64,000 bases of DNA, taken from Mycobacterium noviomagense. Its GTDB lineage: Bacteria; Actinomycetota; Actinomycetes; Mycobacteriales; Mycobacteriaceae. Below are positions 1-8,729 of this stretch, piece after piece; position 1 is the first letter of the stretch, and the number at the start of each line of letters is the position of its first letter. The position numbers and the translations under genes are program-made. The stretch is from assembly GCF_010731635.1 (NCBI RefSeq), contig NZ_AP022583.1, positions 1,426,001 through 1,490,000 of the forward strand. The letters run 5' to 3'. A model generated the notes under the pieces. That model was not told where the DNA came from and did not search any database. It saw only the letters and a program-made list of their open reading frames with translations.

Positions 1-1001
1 CTGATTGTGTACACCTGGCGAGTGACTGTCGCGTTGCGGTAGATGTCGGGACCGCTGAGCTCGATGACTTCCCGGATCCTGGCCGGGGTTGCCACGAAGT
101 CACCGCCCCCGGGATAACCCATCACCACCGCGTCGGTACCGGTTTTCGCGGCGCCGTCGGCGAACGCCAACGGCCCGGCCGGCAGGTTGGGCACGGCGAG
201 GATCGCGATGTCGACCGACGGGTCATAGGACACCACGGTGGCGTCATAGGGGGTGCCGTTGGCGTTGATGGTGACGTTGTTCGCGCCGGCCACCACGTGA
301 GCGTTGGTCATCACTCGCTGTGGAGAAAGCACAAACCCGCTGCCCTCCAACACTTTCTGGCAGCTCGGCGCGATGGCGCGCACCTTGACCACACTTGGCT
401 GGGTGGCGGCGACCACCGGGTTGTTGGCCAGTGCGGCGTCCGGTGTCGCGACCGCGACGACCGGGGTGCGGCTGAACGGTTCCAGCACCGCGGGCAGCCC
501 GGAGGTGTTGAGCAGCGACGACATCCGCTTGGGCACCGTCTTGAGCCAGTTGGGTGCGACTTGGTTGACCTGAGCCAGCACCCGCGAACCGCGGACCGCG
601 GCGGCCAAGGCGGGCTGGTCCTTCGACTGGGTCAGCGGTGTGGCCAGCAGCCAGGCCGCGACCAGCACCACCACCAGCTGCAGCGCCACTCCCACGACGG
701 AGTCGAAGAACCGGATCGGGCGGCTGCGGATGGCGCCGCGCACCGCGCGGCCCAGCACCACACCGGCAATCTCGCCGACCACGACCAAGGCCAGGATCAA
801 AAACAGCGCGGCGAACAGCTTGGCGCGTGGGGCGCTGATATGCGCGACGATGTGCGGGGCCAGCAGCACACCGGCGACCGCGCCCAGCATGACGCCGACG
901 AACGACAGCAGCGAGCCCAACGCACCCGAGCGCCAGCCCGAGACGGCGGCGATGAACGCGACCGCCAGCACGGCGATGTCCAGCCACTGCGACGGCGTCA
1001 T
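1..1001 (-). CDS. marP: MarP, membrane-anchored periplasmic serine protease (C-terminus beyond window)
   Basis: Roughly the first 333 residues of a trypsin-like protease with four N-terminal membrane segments (about residues 7–130). The chosen start gives MTPSQWLDIAV, as in M. tuberculosis Rv3671c; an in-frame ATG at 1010 would overlap the upstream stop as ATGA and is an equally possible start. The catalytic His lies in TNAHVV near 300 and the Asp in the DPSVD stretch near 220. The loop with GYPGGG is visible near 110, but the GNSGGP serine loop lies past position 1. In M. tuberculosis MarP protects cytoplasmic pH in acid and cleaves the peptidoglycan hydrolase RipA. It is the last gene of the nth–thioredoxin–Nudix–marP run. 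Confidence 0.93.
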   Translation of the reverse strand, partial: MTPSQWLDIAVLAVAFIAAVSGWRSGALGSLLSFVGVMLGAVAGVLLAPHIVAHISAPRAKLFAALFLILALVVVGEIAGVVLGRAVRGAIRSRPIRFFDSVVGVALQLVVVLVAAWLLATPLTQSKDQPALAAAVRGSRVLAQVNQVAPNWLKTVPKRMSSLLNTSGLPAVLEPFSRTPVVAVATPDAALANNPVVAATQPSVVKVRAIAPSCQKVLEGSGFVLSPQRVMTNAHVVAGANNVTINANGTPYDATVVSYDPSVDIAILAVPNLPAGPLAFADGAAKTGTDAVVMGYPGGGDFVATPARIREVIELSGPDIYRNATVTRQVYTI

Positions 1002-1006
1002 CGAGG

Positions 1007-1789
1007 TCATCGCACTGCCCCGTCTTCACCACCGACCAACGCCATCGCCTCGTCCAGCTCCCGCACATCGGTGGTGTCCCACGGCTGCGCCCAGCCCGCC
1101 ACGTCGAGCATCGCCGAAATCACCTGGCCAGTGAATCCCCAAACCAGCATCTCGTTCAACAGAAACGCCGGTCCGGCGAAGCGGCGGTGCAAGGAACTGC
1201 GATAGACCATGAGCCGGTTGGCCGGGTTGATGAAGGCGCGCACCGGAACCCGTGCCACAACCGCGGTTTCGGCCTCGTTCACCACGGCCACCGGTCCCGG
1301 ATCCGGTGAGTAGGCCAACACGGGGACGACGTGGAAACCCGACGGCGCGATAAAGGTCTTCTCCATCGTCGCCAGCGGATGAAGCCGGCTGGTGTCGATA
1401 CCGGTCTCTTCCCGCGCCTCCCGCAGGGCGGTCGCGACCGGCCCGTCGTCACCGGGATCGGATGCGCCGCCGGGGAATGCCGCCTGGCCCGCGTGGTGGC
1501 GCAAGGTGGAGGCACGCACCGTCAACAGCAGGTCGGCGTCGTCGGGAACACCGCCGTCGGCCGGTCCAGACTCCGGCCCGGAGAACAGCACCAGCACCGC
1601 CGCGTCGCGGCCGTCGCCGCGCAGCTTCGCCGTCGCCTTGGCGGCGGTCACCATGGCCAGCACGTCGGCGGGCAGCCGGCGCCGAGCCGCTGCCGGAACG
1701 TGATCGATGTTGTCGACTAGCGGGCGCAGCCAGGCCGGGCCGACGTCAGGCGTCAGCGAAACCGCTGCGCTCACCGGCGCCTCCCTCAC
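1007..1789 (-). CDS. Nudix hydrolase, probable coenzyme A pyrophosphatase (Rv3672c-like)
   Basis: A 260-residue Nudix protein of the CoA-pyrophosphatase subgroup. The segment LRHHAGQAAFPGG (about 96–108) is the characteristic preface of that subgroup, followed by the Nudix box ending REAREETGI (about 123–131) whose Glu residues bind Mg2+. Predicted activity is cleavage of CoA or its derivatives to phosphopantetheine and 3',5'-ADP; the exact substrate is inferred. The GTG start at 1789 overlaps the stop of the thioredoxin-like gene as GTGA, and its own stop overlaps the possible upstream marP ATG, so the genes are probably translationally coupled. A GTG five codons downstream (1774) is an alternative start. 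Confidence 0.9.
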   Translation of the reverse strand: MREAPVSAAVSLTPDVGPAWLRPLVDNIDHVPAAARRRLPADVLAMVTAAKATAKLRGDGRDAAVLVLFSGPESGPADGGVPDDADLLLTVRASTLRHHAGQAAFPGGASDPGDDGPVATALREAREETGIDTSRLHPLATMEKTFIAPSGFHVVPVLAYSPDPGPVAVVNEAETAVVARVPVRAFINPANRLMVYRSSLHRRFAGPAFLLNEMLVWGFTGQVISAMLDVAGWAQPWDTTDVRELDEAMALVGGEDGAVR

Positions 1790-2445
1790 GTCGCTCCGAC
1801 CGCAGCCGCGATCTCGTCGGCACTGGAGAAGGCTCGCGGCAGCGTCTGCGCAACGCTACCGTCCGGGCGCAGTACCACCGTCGCGGGCATCACGTTTGGA
1901 ACCCGCAGCGCCGCAGCGACCCGGCGGCGGCCGTCCTGGAACGTCGGCAGCCGCACACCCAGCTCAGCCAAGCGCAGCAACGCGGCCGTCTCGTTCTCGT
2001 CCTGATGCACCGTCACCACCGTCACAGCCGATCCGACTCGATGTTGGTATTCGGCCATGGCAGGCAGTTCGGTCGCGCAGGGACCACACCAGTACGCCCA
2101 CAGGTTCAACACGACCCGGCGCCCGGTGAGCGCTCGCACGGCATCGACGACGGAGCCGTCCGCTGCGCATTCCACCACCACCCCGTGCAACGGAACCGCT
2201 CCCGGATCGCCGGTGCCGGTAGGGCACGGCGGCAGCGCGGCGCGCTGCCGAGGCCCGGCCAGCGCCTCCGGAGTGTCGGCGTCACGGTGTTCGCGGCCGA
2301 CGCTCGGCGGTCCAGAGGCCGGCGAAAAGCTCTCGGGCGGTGACGAGCTGTGGCGCAGCGCGAGCACCAGGGCCGCGATCAGCGCCGCCACCACCACGAG
2401 GATCGCGATGGTCCAGCGGGTGCTCCGGTCGGCAAGCGCGCGCAT
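1786..2445 (-). CDS. Membrane-anchored thioredoxin-like protein (TlpA/ResA type)
   Basis: A 219-residue protein with one N-terminal membrane segment (about 11–30), a Pro/Ser-rich linker and a thioredoxin fold carrying WCGPC with cysteines near 120 and 123. Two further cysteines (about 74 and 93) precede the fold and could form a structural disulfide. The topology places the redox site outside the membrane, so a role in periplasmic thiol reduction or disulfide handling is likely; a client is not evident. It corresponds to Rv3673c. ATG at 2445 was chosen; a GTG one codon upstream is also possible. The gene lies 11 bases after nth and overlaps the Nudix gene by 4 bases. Confidence 0.88.
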   Translation of the reverse strand: MRALADRSTRWTIAILVVVAALIAALVLALRHSSSPPESFSPASGPPSVGREHRDADTPEALAGPRQRAALPPCPTGTGDPGAVPLHGVVVECAADGSVVDAVRALTGRRVVLNLWAYWCGPCATELPAMAEYQHRVGSAVTVVTVHQDENETAALLRLAELGVRLPTFQDGRRRVAAALRVPNVMPATVVLRPDGSVAQTLPRAFSSADEIAAAVGAT

Positions 2446-2456
2446 CACGGCCGGGT

Positions 2457-3254
2457 CTACAGGCCCGCGAGCGCCAATAGATGCTCTTTTTCGGGGCCTT
2501 GGACCAGCGCGGCCGCTACCGGTGGCTCGGTGGGCCCGGTCCCGTACGACGGACAGTCCGTGGCCAGCACGCAAACTCCGCACGCGGGTTTGCGGGCGTG
2601 GCACACCCGGCGGCCGTGAAAGATCACCCGGTGACTCAGGTCGGTCCACTCGCGGCGCTCGATGAGCTCGCCGACGGCGTGCTCGACCTTGACCGGATCG
2701 GTTTCGGTGGTCCAGCGCCACCGTCGCGTCAACCGCAGGAAGTGGGTGTCGACGGTGATCCCGGGGACGCCGAACGCGTTGCCCAGGATCACGTTCGCGG
2801 TTTTGCGGCCGATGCCCGGTAGCGACACCAGCTCCTCCATGGTGGCCGGGACCTCGCCGTCGAACCGCTCGACCAGCTCTTGGCCGAGCCGGATCAGCGA
2901 CGACGCTTTGTTGCGGTAGAAACCAGTGGGGCGGATGAGGTTTTCCAGTTCTTCGCGATCCGCTTGCGCGTAGTCCAGCGCGGCTCGGTATTTCTTGAAC
3001 AGCGCCGGCGTCGTCAGGTTCACCCGCTTGTCGGTGCTCTGGGCGGACAAGATCGTGGCTACGGTCAGCTCAAGCGGTGTGGTGAAATCCAATTCGCAAT
3101 ACACATGCGGAAACGCTTCTGCCAGTTTGCGATTCATCCGGCGAGCCCGTCGCACCAAAGCGGTGCGGCTCTCCGCGGCCCAGCGTCGGTCGGAGGCGGC
3201 GGCCGGCGCGGCAACTCTTGGTGCGGAGCGCCGAGAAGTCTTACCCGCGGTCAC
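2457..3254 (-). CDS. nth: Endonuclease III, DNA glycosylase/AP lyase
   Basis: Base-excision repair enzyme that removes oxidised pyrimidines and cleaves abasic sites. The 265-residue product has the helix-hairpin-helix LPGIGRKTA (about 145–153) with the catalytic Lys, the catalytic Asp in VDTH (about 169), and a C-terminal [4Fe-4S] ligand set C-x6-C-x2-C-x5-C (about 218, 225, 228, 234). The GTG start at 3254 is supported by a −10 hexamer TACTCT exactly seven bases upstream, meaning a leaderless transcript. It begins a minus-strand run of four genes ending in marP and is divergent from the small membrane gene at 3306. Confidence 0.95.
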   Translation of the reverse strand: MTAGKTSRRSAPRVAAPAAASDRRWAAESRTALVRRARRMNRKLAEAFPHVYCELDFTTPLELTVATILSAQSTDKRVNLTTPALFKKYRAALDYAQADREELENLIRPTGFYRNKASSLIRLGQELVERFDGEVPATMEELVSLPGIGRKTANVILGNAFGVPGITVDTHFLRLTRRWRWTTETDPVKVEHAVGELIERREWTDLSHRVIFHGRRVCHARKPACGVCVLATDCPSYGTGPTEPPVAAALVQGPEKEHLLALAGL

Positions 3255-3267
3255 CTTCGACAGAGTA
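3255..3267 (-). promoter_or_regulatory. Probable −10 element and leaderless start of nth
   Basis: TACTCT occupies 3267–3262 on the minus strand and the GTG start of nth follows after seven bases. This spacing would place the transcription start on the first base of the start codon. No convincing −35 is visible. Confidence 0.5.
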
Positions 3268-3305
3268 CTGATTTGTAATCTCGCTGAGATCTTCGCGGTG
3301 TTTAC

Positions 3306-3695
3306 TTGCACCTTGTGTCTTGGTTGCTCGTGGCCTTTGTCCCGGCATTGATGATGCTGGCGACGTTCGGGCTGGGGCGGCTGGAAGCGAGCTTGGCCAA
3401 CGACACGGTGACCGCGAAGGATGTCGCTGAGTTTCTCGAGCAGGCCGAAGCCGACGACATGAGCACGTTGGCCCGAGAAGGCATGCCGGAGGCTTTGAAC
3501 CACTTACACCGTCGCCGCGGTGAACGTATCGCCGATGAACCGGTTGCATCGGTCAGCCGAAACAAGCACCACGCCGACCCCTTCTACCGGGCGGCGTTTG
3601 CTGTCGCTGACGAACCGGGCTTGCCGACGCGCCGGCATAGGCATTCGCGAGCGAATCCGCAATTTAGTCCGACTCGGCATGCCAATCCTGTGTAG
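3306..3695 (+). CDS. Small membrane protein (Rv3675 position)
   Basis: A 129-residue protein with a single N-terminal hydrophobic segment (about residues 3–22, [19 protein letters not shown]) followed by a charged, His/Arg-rich soluble tail. No known domain is recognised and no function is proposed. It occupies the position of Rv3675, annotated in M. tuberculosis as a possible membrane protein, between divergent nth and crp. The TTG start at 3306 gives the longest product; GTG at 3315 would still keep the whole membrane segment. The C-terminal third is compositionally plain and may differ between species. Confidence 0.65.
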   Translation: MHLVSWLLVAFVPALMMLATFGLGRLEASLANDTVTAKDVAEFLEQAEADDMSTLAREGMPEALNHLHRRRGERIADEPVASVSRNKHHADPFYRAAFAVADEPGLPTRRHRHSRANPQFSPTRHANPV

Positions 3696-3861
3696 CGTTG
3701 GCACGTCGAACAAATGGCCTACCTTAGACTGAAGTCTCATTAACCGGTTAGAGGTTGGCCAGCCTGGCGACAATGCGGGCCGTTAGCGGCGCGAGGCGAA
3801 GCCGGGCATTCGATCTGTGCCAAAGACCGCCAATGACATTGAAAAGAGCTTAAGGGGCAAC

Positions 3862-4536
3862 GTGGACGAGATCCTGGCGAGGGCCGGAATCTTCCAGGGG
3901 GTCGAACCCAGCGCCGTCGCCGCGCTGACCAAACAACTGCAGCCTGTTGACTTCCCCCGCGGACACACGATTTTCGCGGAGGGGGAGCCGGGCGATCGGC
4001 TGTACATCATCATTTCCGGAAAGGTGAAAATCGGCCGGCGCTCACCCGACGGCCGGGAGAATCTGCTGACGATCATGGGCCCGTCGGACATGTTCGGCGA
4101 ATTGTCGATCTTCGACCCCGGGCCACGGACCTCCAGCGCGACCACCATCACCGAGGTGCGGGCAGTGTCGATGGACCGCGACGCGCTGCGGTCCTGGATC
4201 GCCGATCGCCCCGAGATCGCCGAACAGCTGCTGCGGGTGCTGGCCCGGCGGCTGCGGCGCACCAACAACAACCTGGCCGACCTGATCTTCACCGATGTGC
4301 CGGGCCGCGTCGCCAAGCAGCTGCTGCAGCTGGCCCAGCGGTTCGGCACGCAGGAAGGCGGGGCGATGCGGGTCACCCACGACCTGACCCAGGAGGAGAT
4401 CGCCCAGCTGGTGGGCGCCTCACGCGAGACCGTGAACAAGGCGCTGGCCGATTTCGCCCACCGCGGCTGGATTCGCCTGGAGGGCAAGAGTGTGCTGATC
4501 TCCGACTCGGAGAGACTGGCCCGCCGAGCGAGGTAA
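3862..4536 (+). CDS. crp: cAMP receptor protein, Crp/Fnr family transcriptional regulator
   Basis: A 224-residue regulator with an N-terminal cyclic-nucleotide domain and C-terminal winged helix-turn-helix. The phosphate-binding cassette [16 protein letters not shown] (about 79–94) carries the Glu and Arg that bind cAMP; the recognition helix is in [14 protein letters not shown] (about 180–193). The GTG start at 3862, preceded by AAGGGGC, matches the mature start VDEILARAG of M. tuberculosis Crp (Rv3676); a longer in-frame reading from 3817 lacks such support. Known M. tuberculosis targets include rpfA and whiB1. A hairpin terminator follows, then the IS110 element. Confidence 0.95.
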   Translation: MDEILARAGIFQGVEPSAVAALTKQLQPVDFPRGHTIFAEGEPGDRLYIIISGKVKIGRRSPDGRENLLTIMGPSDMFGELSIFDPGPRTSSATTITEVRAVSMDRDALRSWIADRPEIAEQLLRVLARRLRRTNNNLADLIFTDVPGRVAKQLLQLAQRFGTQEGGAMRVTHDLTQEEIAQLVGASRETVNKALADFAHRGWIRLEGKSVLISDSERLARRAR

Positions 4537-4548
4537 GTCCTCCGGCCG

Positions 4549-4597
4549 AGCAGACGCAAAAGCACCCGACACGCCGAGAAGATAGGGGCTTTCGCGT
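4549..4597 (+). terminator. Imperfect inverted repeat, likely crp terminator
   Basis: The arms AGACGCAAAAGCACCC and GGGGCTTTCGCGTCT are near-complements separated by about 17 bases, starting some 15 bases after the crp stop. There is no U tract, which is usual for mycobacterial terminators. Confidence 0.5.
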
Positions 4598-4606
4598 CTC
4601 ACTCAC

Positions 4607-6221
4607 TCGAAAATGAGGCGACCCCTTGCTGATGAGTCGCTGGCATTAGGTGTTAGGCGGCTTGGGTGGGTGGCTCGAGGGTGACTTTGTATCCCAGGCT
4701 CTCCAATTGCTTGATGGCTCGTGCCTTGGCTTTGCCGGGCTGGTGTCGGGTGTAGTAGTCGGGGCCGGGATCGCGGTAGAAGGCGCCGTTGGTCAGCATG
4801 TTCCAGGCGTCGGTGAGCATCTTGTGTTCGATGGAGACTAGGGCGATCTGGCCGGCGATCGACATACCGGCGGTTTTGTCTCTGCGCGATTGGGCGGCCC
4901 GGCGCCGGCCGGCGATGCGCCGGTAGCGGATGCTGTAGTAGGTGTCTTTGGTGCGAGCGGCCGACAGGGCTGCCACGCCGAGCGCGGCTTTAAGGTGACG
5001 GTTGCCCGGGCGGGTGGCGCCCGATTTGACCCGGCCTGCTGACTCGTCGCAGCCCGGCACCACCCCGGCCCACGACGCCAGGTGCGCGGCGGTGGGAAAT
5101 ACGCTCATGTCCGCACCGGTTTCGGCGATGAACACATCGGCCACCAGCCGCGACCAGCCCGGGATGCTCATCAGCAACTCCCGGATGGGTCGAAAGGGAG
5201 CGATCGCCTCCTCGATGCGTGCATCCAGGCGGGCGATATCGGCGGTGTGGGCATCGATGCGATCCAAATACAACCGCACCATAAAGGCGTGATGCTCGGT
5301 GAACCGTCCGCGCAGCGCCTCGGTGAGCGCTGGGATCTTTTGACGCATCCGTTGTTTGGCCAGATCAGCGAGGACCACCGAATCGCGTTGGCCGGCGATC
5401 AGCGCTTCTAGCATTGCCCGCCCGGAGACTCCGACGATGTTGGAGGCCACCGCGGAGAGTTTGATTCCGGTGTCTTCGAGCAGCTTCTCCAGCCGCTGAA
5501 TCTCTTTGGTGCGCGCCCGGGTGATGGTGGTGCGAGCCCGGGTCAGATCGCGTAACACCCGAATCGGCTCCGGCGGCACAAACGAGGCGCGCAGCAGCCC
5601 GTGGGCGCCCAGATCGGCCAGCCACGCCGCATCCGAGACATCGGTCTTGCGCCCGGGCACATTGCGCGCCGCCTTGGCATTGACCAGCATCACGTTCAGC
5701 TGGCCTTCGAGTAGGTAGTAAAACGGCTTCCAGTAATCGGAGGTGGATTCGATCACCACACAGGAGACCCGCTCAGCGAGCAGATGCTCGCGTAACGCCA
5801 GGATCTCGCCGGTGGTCGACCCCCACGTACTGACCGTTGTCGACGTGCCACGCCGCCCTCGGCCCTGAACCCGAACGCAGACCTTCGCGTCTTTCTTCGA
5901 CACATCAATGCCCGCGCACCGCGGATGGATCACCTCCATGGCCGATCACACCCTTTCCGTCCAGATATCTTGTGTTGGAGCGTGTTTCGGAGAGGGCGAA
6001 AACAAAACAGGAGTCTCACTCACGTGCTCACAGGCAACAATCCACCGCCCCCGCACAACCACCAGGGGGTGCCCTCCAGCCACCAAGCTGCTCGCCGTGC
6101 TCACCGGCAACACAGACGCAACGGGGTCACCGAAACACCCCTAAAGCGTCAACCCGCACCGGCCCGCGAAGCAACCACCCACCCAGCCGAACGGCCAGTG
6201 CTAATTTTCATCTTCCACCGC
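4607..6221 (-). mobile_element. IS110-family insertion sequence (ends approximate)
   Basis: The element lies between the crp terminator and the terminator of the convergent MBL-fold gene, both of which are adjacent in M. tuberculosis. It contains one transposase gene and no terminal inverted repeats, as expected for IS110. The minus-strand 5' non-coding part (5940–6221) has small hairpins at 6064–6075 and 6123–6141, the place where an IS110-group bridge RNA would be encoded. An 11-base direct repeat GTCTCACTCAC occurs at 4596–4606 and 6013–6023; it may mark a boundary or be internal. Exact ends cannot be fixed from one copy. Confidence 0.6.
4653..5939 (-). CDS. IS110-family transposase (DEDD recombinase)
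   Basis: A 428-residue transposase that looks intact. The N-terminal RuvC-like DEDD domain shows Asp12 in GIDVS, Glu64 in VVIEST, and Asp100/Asp103 in KTDVSD. A coiled helical region (about 130–250) leads to the C-terminal Tnp_20 domain, with the likely catalytic Ser300 in PGCDES. Enzymes of this family excise a circular form and insert at sequence-specific sites, guided by an element-encoded bridge RNA. The ATG at 5939 is the natural start because the DEDD domain begins at once. No frameshift or premature stop is seen, so the element could be active. Confidence 0.93.
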   Translation of the reverse strand: MEVIHPRCAGIDVSKKDAKVCVRVQGRGRRGTSTTVSTWGSTTGEILALREHLLAERVSCVVIESTSDYWKPFYYLLEGQLNVMLVNAKAARNVPGRKTDVSDAAWLADLGAHGLLRASFVPPEPIRVLRDLTRARTTITRARTKEIQRLEKLLEDTGIKLSAVASNIVGVSGRAMLEALIAGQRDSVVLADLAKQRMRQKIPALTEALRGRFTEHHAFMVRLYLDRIDAHTADIARLDARIEEAIAPFRPIRELLMSIPGWSRLVADVFIAETGADMSVFPTAAHLASWAGVVPGCDESAGRVKSGATRPGNRHLKAALGVAALSAARTKDTYYSIRYRRIAGRRRAAQSRRDKTAGMSIAGQIALVSIEHKMLTDAWNMLTNGAFYRDPGPDYYTRHQPGKAKARAIKQLESLGYKVTLEPPTQAA

Positions 6222-6251
6222 GGGGCGAAGCCCCCCTGGCAGCTGCTCGCG
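5940..6251. other. Gene-free stretch: IS110 upstream end and MBL-gene terminator
   Basis: About 312 bases without a supportable gene. The part nearest the transposase contains short hairpins (AGGG/CCCT at 6064–6075 and GGGGT/ACCCC at 6123–6141) and one copy of the 11-base repeat at 6013. The distal end holds the GGGGC/GCCCC hairpin at 6222–6234. Confidence 0.5.
6221..6235 (-). terminator. Hairpin terminator of the MBL-fold hydrolase operon
   Basis: GGGGC-GAA-GCCCC (GGGGC-TTC-GCCCC on the minus strand) lies about 18 bases after the stop of the gene at 6252. It is a compact GC-rich stem without a U tract. Confidence 0.5.
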
Positions 6252-7049
6252 CTACTGAGTCCGCAAGTAGTTCAGCTGCGCTTGGACGGACCATTCGGCG
6301 GCGTCCCAGAGTTCCTCGCTGACGTCGGTATAGACGTGTTCGACGATCTGACGCGCGGTGGCGTCGTCGCCGAGATCGGCTAGCGCCGAACGAACCTGGT
6401 CCAATCGCTGTTCGCGGTGGGCCAGGTATTCCGATGCGACGGAGGCCAGGTCGGGCAGCTCGTGCCCGTGACCCGGCAGCACGGTACGCCGCCCCAGCGC
6501 CTGCAGCCGCTGTAAAGACTCGAGATAGTCACCGAGGTCGCCGTCTTCGGTGTCGATGACGGTGGTGCCGCGGCCCAGCACGGTGTCACCGGTCAGCACG
6601 GCGTCGTCGAGCACGAACGACAGCGAATCGGCGGTATGTCCCGGTGTGGACATCACCGTGATCGTCAGCCCGGCGGCATCGATCACGTCGCCGTCGGTCA
6701 AACGCCCGCCGAGCCCGCGCAGAAACCCGCTGCCCACCGCGCGCACCACGGCGCCAGTCGCGTCGACCAGCTTGTCGATGCCGTCGGTGTGATCGCCATG
6801 GCGATGGCTGATCAGCACCAGCGCAATGCGGCCCAGCGCGGCCACCCGGGCGATGTGCTCGTCGTCGTCGGGACCGGGATCGACGATCACCAACTCGTCG
6901 CTGCCCGGACCGCGCAGCACCCAGGTGTTGGTGCCTTCCAGCGTCAGCAGTCCGGGGTTGTCGGCCAGCAGCACCGACGCCGTCTCGGTGACCGGCCGCA
7001 GCCGGCCGTAGGCGGGGTGGGTCAGCGCATCGACGGTCACCGCCGTCAC
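6252..7049 (-). CDS. MBL-fold metallo-hydrolase (Rv3677c-like)
   Basis: A 265-residue metallo-beta-lactamase-fold protein. The metal-binding signature SHRHGDHTDG (His82, His84, Asp86, His87) is followed by later His ligands in STPGHTADS (about 136) and LPGHGHE (about 195). The layout resembles glyoxalase II and LACTB2-like hydrolases with a C-terminal helical tail. The substrate cannot be read from sequence; hydrolysis of a thioester or phosphoester is likely for the fold. It is the last gene of a three-gene operon with GTGA overlaps, behind the RidA gene. A GTG start at 7049 was chosen because it overlaps the RidA stop. Confidence 0.88.
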   Translation of the reverse strand: MTAVTVDALTHPAYGRLRPVTETASVLLADNPGLLTLEGTNTWVLRGPGSDELVIVDPGPDDDEHIARVAALGRIALVLISHRHGDHTDGIDKLVDATGAVVRAVGSGFLRGLGGRLTDGDVIDAAGLTITVMSTPGHTADSLSFVLDDAVLTGDTVLGRGTTVIDTEDGDLGDYLESLQRLQALGRRTVLPGHGHELPDLASVASEYLAHREQRLDQVRSALADLGDDATARQIVEHVYTDVSEELWDAAEWSVQAQLNYLRTQ

Positions 7050-7501
7050 CCGACCTCGACCACCAACTCGATTTCCACCGGCGCGTCTAGCGGCAGCTCC
7101 GAGACGCCGACCGCCGAGCGCGCGTGCGCGCCGTTATCACCGAAGACTTCGCACAGCAGCTCCGAAGCGCCGTTGACCACGCCGGGTTGGCCATGGAATC
7201 CGGGCGCCGACGCGACGAACCCGACCAGCTTGACCACTCGGGTCACCGCGTCGATGCCGACCAGCGAATGTATTGCCGCCAGCGCGTTGAGCGCAGAGAT
7301 CCGTGCCAGCGCGTCGGCTTGCTCGGGGCTGACCTGGACGCCGACCTTGCCGGTCGCCGCCAGTTTTCCGGCCTGCATCGGCAGCTGCCCTGCCGTGAAG
7401 ACCAGGTTGCCGGTGCGCACCGCCGGGACATATGAAGCCAACGGCCGCGCCACTTCCGGGAGCGTGACGCCGAGCTCTTGGAGCCGGGCGGAGGCGGTCA
7501 C
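7046..7501 (-). CDS. RidA/YjgF family protein (Rv3678c-like)
   Basis: A 151-residue RidA-superfamily protein. The family core is seen in VRTGNLVFTAGQLP (about 28–41) and the C-terminal EIELVVEV strand. The usual RidA catalytic Arg region is modified: the segment around 107–125 reads GVVNGASELLCEVFG, so this may belong to a subgroup that does not hydrolyse 2-aminoacrylate. Members of the superfamily detoxify reactive enamines or imines or act in specific pathways. GTG at 7501 overlaps the upstream small gene by 4 bases, and the stop overlaps the MBL-fold gene, indicating one transcript. Confidence 0.87.
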   Translation of the reverse strand: MTASARLQELGVTLPEVARPLASYVPAVRTGNLVFTAGQLPMQAGKLAATGKVGVQVSPEQADALARISALNALAAIHSLVGIDAVTRVVKLVGFVASAPGFHGQPGVVNGASELLCEVFGDNGAHARSAVGVSELPLDAPVEIELVVEVG

Positions 7502-7659
7502 TTAGGGCGCTTCAGATAGGCGACGTGCTGCTCGCCGGTCGGCCCGGGCAGCACCGACACCAGCTCCCACCCGTCGGCGCCCCACTGGTCGAGGATTTGT
7601 TTGGTGGCGTGTGTCAGCAGTGGAACGGTGACGTACTCCCATGCGGTCGGTTGCGTCAT
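7498..7659 (-). CDS. Small DUF4177-like protein (Rv3678A position)
   Basis: A 53-residue protein beginning MTQPTAWEYVTVPLL and containing WGADGWELVSVLPG, a pattern typical of the DUF4177 family of tiny proteins (strand, helix, G-W-E-L-V strand). Function is unknown. It is the first gene of the operon with RidA and the MBL-fold hydrolase, and its stop overlaps the RidA GTG. The start ATG at 7659 lies about 50 bases from the divergent ATPase gene. Confidence 0.75.
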   Translation of the reverse strand: MTQPTAWEYVTVPLLTHATKQILDQWGADGWELVSVLPGPTGEQHVAYLKRPK

Positions 7660-7697
7660 AGATCGAGCTTATCGGTCGGGTTGTTGCCGCCGCGGGC

Positions 7698-7703
7698 TAG
7701 CAT
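7698..7703 (+). promoter_or_regulatory. Probable −10 of the Get3-like ATPase operon
   Basis: TAGCAT lies three bases before the first and six bases before the second of two consecutive GTG codons (7707 and 7710). A start of transcription at 7710 would make the mRNA leaderless and favour the second GTG. Confidence 0.4.
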
Positions 7704-7706
7704 GCG

Positions 7707-8729
7707 GTGGTGGCGAGCACACCAAGCGGCGGGCGTTCACTCGGCTGGCCATCGCGGCTGGAGAGGGCGCGATTGCACTTCGTGACCGGTAAGGGCGGTA
7801 CGGGCAAGTCGACGATTGCCGCGGCGCTGGCGTTGACGCTGGCTTCCGGCGGGCGCAAGGTTCTTTTGGTGGAAGTCGAAGGGCGGCAAGGCATTGCGCA
7901 ACTGTTCGACGTTCCGCCGCTGCCTTACCAGGAGGTCAAGATCGCGACCGCCGAACACGGCGGCCAAGTCAACGCGCTCGCGATCGACATCGAGGCCGCG
8001 TTCCTGGAATACCTCGACATGTTCTACAACCTCGGCATCGCCGGCCGGGCGATGCGACGCATCGGGGCCATCGAGTTCGCGACGACGATCGCGCCCGGTC
8101 TGCGCGACGTGCTGCTCACCGGCAAGATCAAGGAGTCGGTGGTTCGGGTCGACAAGAATCGCCAGCCGGTCTATGACGCGGTCGTCGTCGACTCGCCGCC
8201 CACCGGGCGCATCGCGCGATTCCTCGACGTCACCAAGGCCGTCGCCGATCTCGCCAAAGGCGGCCCGGTGTATTCGCAAAGTGAGGGTGTGGTGCGGCTG
8301 CTGCACTCCGATCAGACCGCGATCCATCTGGTGACATTGCTCGAAGCGCTGCCGATCCAGGAAACGTTGGAGGCGATCGACGAACTGAGCGCACTGAACT
8401 TGCCCATCGGCAGCGTGATCGTCAACCGCAACATTCCGTCCTACCTCGAGCCCGACGACCTGGCCAAGGCGGCCGAGGGCGTTATCGACGCCGACGCGGT
8501 ACGCACCGGTTTGGCCCGAGCCGGAATCCATTTGAACGACGCCGACTTCGCCGGCTTGCTCACCGAAACCATCCAGCATGCCATCCGGATCACCGCGCGC
8601 GCCGAAAGCGCAGAGCAACTCGACGAACTCAACGTGCCCCGGTTGGAGTTGCCCACCATCGCCGACGGGGTCGATCTCGGCAGTCTGTACGAACTGTCGG
8701 AAAGCCTTGCCAGACAGGGGGTTCGATGA
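7707..8729 (+). CDS. ArsA/Get3-like ATPase, first subunit (Rv3679/BagA-like)
   Basis: A 340-residue P-loop ATPase of the anion-transporting/Get3 family. The deviant Walker [10 protein letters not shown] is at about 28–36, and switch regions VDSPPTGR (about 168) and VNRNIPS follow. In M. tuberculosis the homologous Rv3679/Rv3680 pair has been described as a heteromeric bacterial Get3-like complex linked to tolerance of glycerol and nitric oxide. That function is carried over by homology. The stop overlaps the next ATPase gene by ATGA. Start could be GTG 7707 or GTG 7710. Confidence 0.92.
   Translation: MVASTPSGGRSLGWPSRLERARLHFVTGKGGTGKSTIAAALALTLASGGRKVLLVEVEGRQGIAQLFDVPPLPYQEVKIATAEHGGQVNALAIDIEAAFLEYLDMFYNLGIAGRAMRRIGAIEFATTIAPGLRDVLLTGKIKESVVRVDKNRQPVYDAVVVDSPPTGRIARFLDVTKAVADLAKGGPVYSQSEGVVRLLHSDQTAIHLVTLLEALPIQETLEAIDELSALNLPIGSVIVNRNIPSYLEPDDLAKAAEGVIDADAVRTGLARAGIHLNDADFAGLLTETIQHAIRITARAESAEQLDELNVPRLELPTIADGVDLGSLYELSESLARQGVR

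Noticed and set aside
4596..6023. Target-site duplication of the IS110 element
   Set aside because: IS110 elements do not normally create duplications; the 11-base repeat may be internal, so it is reported only as an observation.
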